DNA of 64,000 nucleotides from Typha latifolia (lineage: Eukaryota; Streptophyta; Magnoliopsida; Poales; Typhaceae). Each line of letters opens with the position of its first letter. Position 1 is the first letter of the stretch. The position numbers and the translations under genes were made by a program. Positions 57,890 to 64,000 of this stretch are shown here, in pieces. The notes below the pieces were generated by a model. The model was not told the origin of the DNA and made no database searches. It saw only the letters and a list, made by a program, of their open reading frames with translations. Location of the stretch: positions 10,095,501 through 10,159,500 of the forward strand of contig CM034102.1 in assembly GCA_019914945.1 (NCBI GenBank). Reading direction: 5' to 3'.

Positions 57890-58640
57890 ATGCCCTATAA
57901 TTCCTTTGGCATCTTTGGAATCTTCTATTGCACCACGTTCCACACCTTGGAGGGATCGTCTTCTACTCCCACCGTTGATATGATGTGACTGAAATACTCT
58001 ACTCTCGGTTGGCTCCATAGACACAGACTCCTTCATCTTCTCATCTTTAGCCTATTGTCTTTTAAAATTTACAGCACGTCGTGGAGGTGGACGGGATGTT
58101 GCCTCAATGACGTCCTAAAGATGTCGTTCATCAACCTTTGGAATGTGGACGGGGCATTAATAAGTCCAAATGGCATAACCTTGAATTCATAATGCCTATC
58201 ATGTATGTAGAATGCGGTCTTGTGCACATCCTCGGGCCTCACTCGGATTTGGTGGTAGTTGGCACATAAATCTAACTAGCTGAAGTAAGAGGTCCCCGGA
58301 AGCTCATTAAAGAGTTCTTTAACGACAAGAATAGGGCACCTATCCTTCACTATGATGGCGTTGAGTGTATGGTAGTCCACGCCAAATCACTATGTATCGT
58401 CCTTCTACACTAGAAGCACCAACAATGAGTATGAGCTCCGGCTTGGTTGGATAATTCCGCTATCCAACATTTTTTTGATAAGCCTTGTGATCTCATCTTT
58501 TTACAAAAATGGTATTGGTAGGTACGTACATTAACTAGCTTAGCTCCGGGTATGATCTTAATGCGGTGATCTTGTGGTCAAGCTGGTGACATGTCGCTTG
58601 GTTCTTCAAACACCTCACTAAACTCCTTCAACAAGTTGGT
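57890..58640 (-). pseudogene. Reverse transcriptase of the gypsy element, decayed
   Basis: Clear pieces: E-I-T-R-L-I-K-K-M-L-D-S-G-I-I-Q-P-S, then V-D-Y-H-T-L-N, T-A-F-Y and [13 protein letters not shown]. The catalytic D-D is degraded (L-H-D-V-L in place of F-D-D-I-L) and several stops interrupt. It would copy the element RNA into DNA if intact. Confidence 0.8.
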
Positions 58641-58755
58641 CATGTCAGCAAGCACTCATTCCTCCATTTTGTGGTCCATTTGGTTTTGGACTATTTGCAT
58701 TAAAAAGTCATAGTAGCTAGCCCTTGGTGGCCCCACCATCGGTTGAAGTTGGGTT

Positions 58756-59110
58756 TTAAGTCGCAATCCGATTCCGTCTAACCTCACTCGTTTGCCACTT
58801 TGTTTGAAATCCTTTCACATCTCTGAAAAGTCGAAGGTCACCAAACCCAAACTTTGCAACCATTGGGTCCCTAACACAATGAGCCCCTCGTAAAGCCAAT
58901 GGGTAAAAATCCAAGGTAAAGGAATTGTCTTGAATCTTCAAAAGAGCCTCTCAGCATACATCACCTACTCGAAGCGTTGTGCCGTCTCCAAGTGCTACAT
59001 CAAATCCAGAGGTAGTCTCTGTAGTCATGCCTATCATCTTCACCGCACGCTCATCCATAAAATTGTGGGTGCCCCCGGTGTTGATGAGGATCAACATGAT
59101 TTGGTTTTTC
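58756..59110 (-). pseudogene. Protease of the gypsy element with mutated active site
   Basis: L-I-L-I-N-T-G-G-T-H-N-F-M replaces the family motif I-D-T-G-S-T-H-N-F: the catalytic Asp is Asn. The C-terminal half (58941-58756) matches the same region of the 22950-26352 element. Confidence 0.75.
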
Positions 59111-59329
59111 AAGTGTCGTCAACCCTAAGCGTTCTTGGTACATTAGCATCGGTATAGGCATGTGTGGAGATCTCGGCATGGATCTTCTCGCTGATCTTCA
59201 AAGGCTCTTGGTCTTCAATAAGGTCCCTAAGTTCATCTTCCACTGGTTCACCCTTTTCCACGAACGAAGAAAAGTTTGTCCAATACTATTACCGTGGCCA
59301 GTCAGTCGAAGCACAATTGTGCCCCGAGG

Positions 59330-60448
59330 GTGAATTTCTCATCACAATAGAAGCACAGTCCTTTTGCTCTTCTTTCTTTAACTTGGGCTTGTGTTAGTCT
59401 TCTAATGAGGGCTCGAGGAGGCCCCCATCATCTTTGGTTGTGGCTATGGAAATGGCCTTGCACCCATTGTCCTTGGTAGACCCGTTGACACATGGTGTGC
59501 GGTTGCGGTTTGCTGAGGTACTCCTCTAGCCTCTGTAGTGCTCTAGCCTTTTTTTTTGCTATCCGAAGCTCTCTAAGTTTTTCTTTCATCATTTGAGCTG
59601 TGGCGAAAGCCTCATGTAAGGTGGTTCGCCGAATGGCTCTTACTTTCGCTTGTATGTCCCACTGAAGGTCGCTAACGAACGTGCTCCAAATTCGATTGTT
59701 AATACGTTCGTACTCCTCTTGATATGCTCTTACCGTAGTCCTTTGGGTCAGTTTGGTGAGGGTGGCTTGGAAGTCTTCATTACCGGAGGCCCCAAACCGA
59801 ATGAAATTGCATCACCGAACTCCTCCCACGATCGATAGGGCTGAGCTCGGTTCGTGGCTTGGTACCATCAGATGGCGGTGTCTTCAAGGTGGAAGGATGC
59901 TAATAACAGTTTTTGTGCATTAGGTGTTCTCTGGAACTCGAAGAATTGTTTCGCTTGACAAACACAATCGAACGGATTGCCTCTATTGAATGGTGGAAAG
60001 TTGAGGTGAACAGTACCCGCACAAGCGCCTTCGTCATGTTAGTTGGTCCTCCTTTCTCTTTGGTTTAGTCCAGCAACCCTTGGATACTATCGAGAGGTCG
60101 TTGGTTCCTTATAGTCCACCTACCCATTCATCATCATCTTTTTGGCGAGACAGAATCGGTGCTCGATGGTGATGAAAAACCGGTGTCAGTTTGGTACACC
60201 TCTCTTGCGATGTGGGTAGCAAGAGGCTTCTAGGTTAGCCCCCCATGAAGTCCTCATAGTCTTCCTTTAGCACGGAGTGGTGGAGGTGGAGTCTTTTGAT
60301 GAAGGGGTGGTTCTATCAGTGGTGCAACCTGGGCGTGAGCGAGTAGCTCGGTTGCTGCTGTGTTCCCTAGTGCGCCCATGAGGACTTGAGTCATCGCTGC
60401 TGTCAATGTTTGCATAGCATACTGCATCTCCATCATGTCCATGAACAT
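59330..60448 (-). pseudogene. Gag and zinc knuckle of the gypsy element
   Basis: Starts M-F-M-D-M-M-E-M-Q-Y-A-M-Q-T (60448), the counterpart of the gag start near 25718, and continues through a gag domain in broken frames (59850-59650) to C-F-Y-C-D-E-K-F near 59345, where the knuckle has lost its G-H-x-C end. Confidence 0.75.
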
Positions 60449-60628
60449 CTTGATCAGATCAAAGTTGACAAAAAAGTTAAAGGAGAAGTTGCCGTCGGTG
60501 TGTTGGGGTCCAATTCGGATTTGATTACATCCGTGGGCTCTTCTTTGATTGAGGTGCCTTCATGGGGTCTCAATGCCATGGATCTGGTTGTTGGCATGAT
60601 GTCTGAAGAATAGTGGTTCTAAACTACT

Positions 60629-61477
60629 AGTTATAACCTGATTTCGGTTATCGGTTTGAGTTTGTGTGCACAAAAGTAGTCCGGACAGTCGGAGGAGAAT
60701 ATTCATTGGATACTCCCCCGTAGCTAAAAAATTATGAAACCAGATGGGTTCGTTTTATAACTTCCTGATATAGAATTTTGATATTTATGCTCTTCGCCGA
60801 TTTAGACTGTAGCTAGGGCTAAAAGCGACAAATATCTAGTGGTGGTGTTAATGACGGGTGGTGGAATGACGGTAGAGATGGAGTGGATGTGGGTTACAGA
60901 TAAGGTTTGCACATGGCACGATAGGGTGAAGGAAGAGAAGGAAGAAGGTGTTGGTGTCCTAAGAAGGAGGGTCTCGACAGATGAAAGAGGCTAGAGGTGG
61001 TAAACAGCAAGATAACGCGCAGCTAGGGTTTGAGCGAGGAGGGAGAAGCTTTAGACTAAAGGGGAGAAAAATAGGTTAAAATGATAATTCCTTCGATAAA
61101 ATCCTAATGAAGCCCCTTCCACATATTTAGAGGCTAGCCTAATAACCAAACAACTAGGAAAAATAACCTTAATATAATTATTCTCGTTGAAAGCTTTCGA
61201 ACGGCCTTGTGAGGCGTTTGAACGACCAAATCAGTGTCTCGTGCGAATGCGATGTAGGGAATGACGCATTCGACCGGTCGTCCTTGGCATTCGAATGCCC
61301 AAATCAGTGTCTATCTATGTGTGAACGTGATATAGGCGTTTGAATAGCTCTTCTTGGTGTTTGAATGCCCCAGCCAAAAATCCTTATTTATCAAGAAAAA
61401 TAAGGAAATGAAACAAGAAATTGAATCATAGGTCGTATCAACGCACGAGGTGGCTTGGTCCAGCCCGAATCACATCA
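60629..61477 (-). repeat. 5' LTR of the gypsy element
   Basis: 849 bp, starting (minus) tgatgtgattcgg at 61477. Palindrome module at 61190-61370. It ends at 60629 with an altered last base pair. Confidence 0.85.
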
Positions 61478-61733
61478 ATTAAAAAACATGCAAATTTAAT
61501 CAGATTTTGGACATAATGGATAGATATTTTTAGATTGTAAGAAAAGAAATCACTTTTTACCAATTTTATCTATGTTCTTTTGAATTGAATAAAAGACAAA
61601 TTGGTGAACAAAATAAGAAATAATGCTTGAAGTAGTTAGAAAAAGGTTTATATTGGAAAAATTTATTCCCTGAATTTTAATGCAAAGTTCTGCTATTTTT
61701 GAAGTATTGAATGAATAAAACCCTAAAATCTTA

Positions 61734-61873
61734 AAATTTACTCATTGTCATGCAAATGAATTTGATGAAATAAAGGGTTAGTTGACCTAACCTTTCCAAA
61801 CTTAAATTTACTCATTGCCATGCAAATGAATTTGATGAAATAAAGGGTTAGTTGACCTAACCTTTCCAAACTT
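61734..61873. repeat. 70-bp tandem duplication
   Basis: Two copies (61734-61803, 61804-61873) nearly identical, each starting aaatttactcattg and containing ggttagttgacctaacc, itself a short palindrome. Confidence 0.9.
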
Positions 61874-62029
61874 CTTTCATGCAAATTAAATTCGTAAAAT
61901 TGTGGTGTTAATCTTGAGGGAAGTTGGTTTCCCCAACTTTTTCCTCTAGTTTTTCAAAACTGAAAACCTGAGAATGAAAGTATTGATGACCAATAATGGC
62001 TATATCTCTTGGATTCAATGATGGCTGCG

Positions 62030-62600
62030 CCGTTTGGCATGCCCCTATAAGCCATTGACATGTATTGGCACATCTTTAACACACTTTTAATAAAAAACTA
62101 GTGTATTTAGAGATGATTTTAAGTCTTTTAACACGTCAATTTTTGGTTTTTGATATGAATATATGTATTAAAGCCTATATTAGAGGATCTCCCTCCTTGT
62201 CAAGCTGTGTGTTCTCTTGATACTGAGATATTAGAGGATCTCCCTCCTTGTCAAGCTATGTGTTCTCCTGATACTGAGCAGTCTATATCTGCTCTATTAT
62301 AGGATTCTCCTTGTATGAGAAAAACCAACATTTAGAGGGTCAAAAACTCAAAATCTCCCCTCATCTGTCTTCGATTCTCAGTTATGTGTTGTAAATATCA
62401 ACGATGGCCGTGCCGTGCCACCATCGGCACGGCACGCCCCTATGTCCCACTGGCACGCATTTATAATAATTTTAATAAACTTTTTAGGATATGTAAAGAT
62501 GTTGTTGGGTCTTCAATATGTCAATTTTTGATTTTTGGTTTAAATATATGTATTAAAAGATTAAAAACTACATTACAATGCTTTATATTTAGATTATTTT
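62030..62600. repeat. Direct repeat of about 190 bp plus 51-bp tandem duplication
   Basis: 62020-62190 and 62385-62570 share 'gatggc.g.gccgt', 'acgcccctat', 'tcaatttttg.tttttg' and 'atatatgtattaaa' blocks. Between them a 51-bp tandem duplication (62178-62228, 62229-62279) starts tattagaggatctccctc. Confidence 0.7.
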
Positions 62601-63590
62601 TGTGACCTATTTTAGAAAAAAAAACTAAGGTTATTTGTATTCCTCGAAAATCCCTGCCCACATGTTCATTTAATATTTCTTGATCTACTATTGGCTAAAT
62701 TACCTAAGCACTAGGTCCAATGTGAGTAGGATCAGAGGTAAATCTTTGCCTACTAGGCAAGATGATAGCAAGTTACAAATTCCAACTCGGTAGGACATAT
62801 TTCTATTACTATAAAATTAATAAATTAATTAATAAATAAAAATGAACTAGTTATGATAGGGTTACCGTTATCCTTAAAGATAAAACAATAATTAAATATA
62901 AATATTATTCAACACATACTATGATTGAAGACATTTATTAAAACTAATATTAATGATTGAATACTCTATAATATAATTGAAGACATAATATTAATTGATA
63001 ATAGTTTAATAATTAAAATTAATATCTAGTTGAACGTAAAATGAGGAGGATTAAAAACTTCATTTGTCAGCATAAGAATAACACGAAAATGTTGCATTAA
63101 ATACTGTCGATATTCTTCAAAATCCATTTACTGATAATATTTCTCGTTGTAACGTCTCACATGGTTTTTATACGAATAGAAATTTTGTAATTCTCCTATG
63201 ATATAATATGAATATTGAATATACACGAGAATGAACGTCACCGGATAGACACAAATACACCATAAACATATATAAATTGTGGATATAGAGTATAATAAGA
63301 GTGTTCTAGCTATAATAGGTGTGATTGATATGATGATAATTATGATGAACTCATATTATCGTGTGGGTGCATATCTCTTGATGTTCTAACTTATAGACTC
63401 AAATTCTTTGTAAAAATAATGCATTTGAGAAGGTTGTGTAACAGAAATGCATGTCTCATCTTCATCATCATTGCATTATACTAAGTCTCGTTATTATCAC
63501 TATTACCATCATCATTATCATCTCTAGTCTCATTATCATTAATTTTATCTAAGCCTTCTAATGATCAAATGATCAGTTGATTTGATAATG
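62600..63590. other. AT-rich sequence without recognised feature
   Basis: Searched for the missing last exon of the 7TM gene (expected Y-F-K followed by an N-E-R-W-Q-like motif) without success. No other domain was seen. Confidence 0.4.
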
Positions 63591-63619
63591 ATTAATAAAA
63601 ATAAGAAAAGTTTTAAATA

Positions 63620-63760
63620 CGGGGCTCCACATGGCATAATGATTGGCATGAGGCCGTGCTGGGCCGGCACGGACGGCATGGGGGTGTGCCACAGCACACC
63701 TCGTGCTACGTACCGTTGTAATGGCACGGCAAGTGTTGGTTGGCACGGCCATCCATGGTA
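63620..63760. repeat. GC-rich 'ggcacgg' repeat
   Basis: Words cggcacgg, ggcatg, gtgccacag and cacggcc recur on both strands. Similar wording is at 62405-62440. It probably marks the end of a GC-rich MITE or LTR family. Confidence 0.5.
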
Positions 63761-64000
63761 AACATAATCTCATATTGTAGTGGGTATATGCAAATTTTGC
63801 CAATTGTGCATGTGAAGGACGATTTTAGTTTTTATATGAATCAACGCAAAAGCAGATCAATTACGTTGATCTCCACTAGAAGAGATCTTCTGGGAGAGGA
63901 TGCGGACAACAAACTTCTTAATATTGGGGCTCCATATGATGTATCATGTTTGTCGATAAAAAAAGTCCTCATAGAATATTTTAAATTGATCACTCTAATG

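Larger units (their letters stand above)
55335..61477 (-). mobile_element. Ty3/gypsy retrotransposon (chromovirus-like) with both LTRs and target duplication
   Basis: 6143 bp. The flanks attaa (55330-55334 and 61478-61482) are identical, which fixes both edges. LTRs: 60629-61477 (5' LTR on minus) and 55335-56260. A degenerate initiator-Met primer site follows the 5' LTR (tagtttagaacc, minus, 60616-60627). Domains right to left: gag (from 60448), knuckle (about 59330), protease (59100-58760), reverse transcriptase (about 58560-57890), RNase H (57770-57600), integrase (57310-57040 core, 56885-56625 C-terminal side), end domain (56670-56467). All are broken by stops and small deletions, so it is defective. 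It lies in intron 3 (or just past the known exons) of the 7TM gene, in antisense direction. Confidence 0.9.

Overview
This is a window of nuclear DNA from a flowering plant. Coding exons are short islands with GT/AG introns, separated by AT-rich sequence packed with plant LTR retrotransposons, solo LTRs, a hAT transposon, Mutator-like elements and MITEs. The kinase exons resemble the grass and palm form of plant MEKK1 (a GSVYWMAPE activation segment), and a transposon-borne exon fragment has strongly GC-rich third codon positions. Both hint at a monocot, but the species cannot be named from the sequence. No bacterial, organellar, rRNA, tRNA or CRISPR feature was seen. Two host genes can be supported. 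(1) An MEKK1-type MAP kinase kinase kinase lies on the minus strand (start codon at 31782, stop at 11785). Eight coding exons join in frame into 649 codons with every kinase signature present. Its introns are inflated to about 20 kb by transposons. (2) A lung-seven-transmembrane (GPR107/108-like, CAND6/7-type) membrane protein lies on the plus strand (start 51971). Three exons give 402 codons; the last exon or exons are not found before the window ends, and a 6.1 kb retrotransposon sits in the intron after exon 3. Layout: 1-3.4 kb, relics including a fragment of a long LTR; 3.4-8.7 kb, a Copia-type element reduced to gag only; 8.7-11 kb, no gene seen; 11-32 kb, the MAP3K gene with a Mutator-like element (13472-15996, 9-bp target duplication) in its last coding intron and a MITE, a broken Ty3/gypsy element and an LTR fragment in its first intron; 33-50 kb, a nest of elements in which a 3-kb LTR is split by an 8.8 kb hAT transposon that itself holds an inverted solo LTR of the same family; 49.6-51.5 kb, a decayed DUF4283/zinc-knuckle ORF1-like relic; 51.9-54.7 kb, the 7TM gene; 55.3-61.5 kb, a minus-strand Ty3/gypsy element with both LTRs and a perfect 5-bp target duplication; 61.5-64 kb, short tandem duplications and GC-rich repeats. 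The most unusual observations are an array of seven tandem initiator-Met primer-binding sites after one LTR, and a module of TTCGAA-centred palindromes shared by the LTRs of both gypsy and Copia-type elements.
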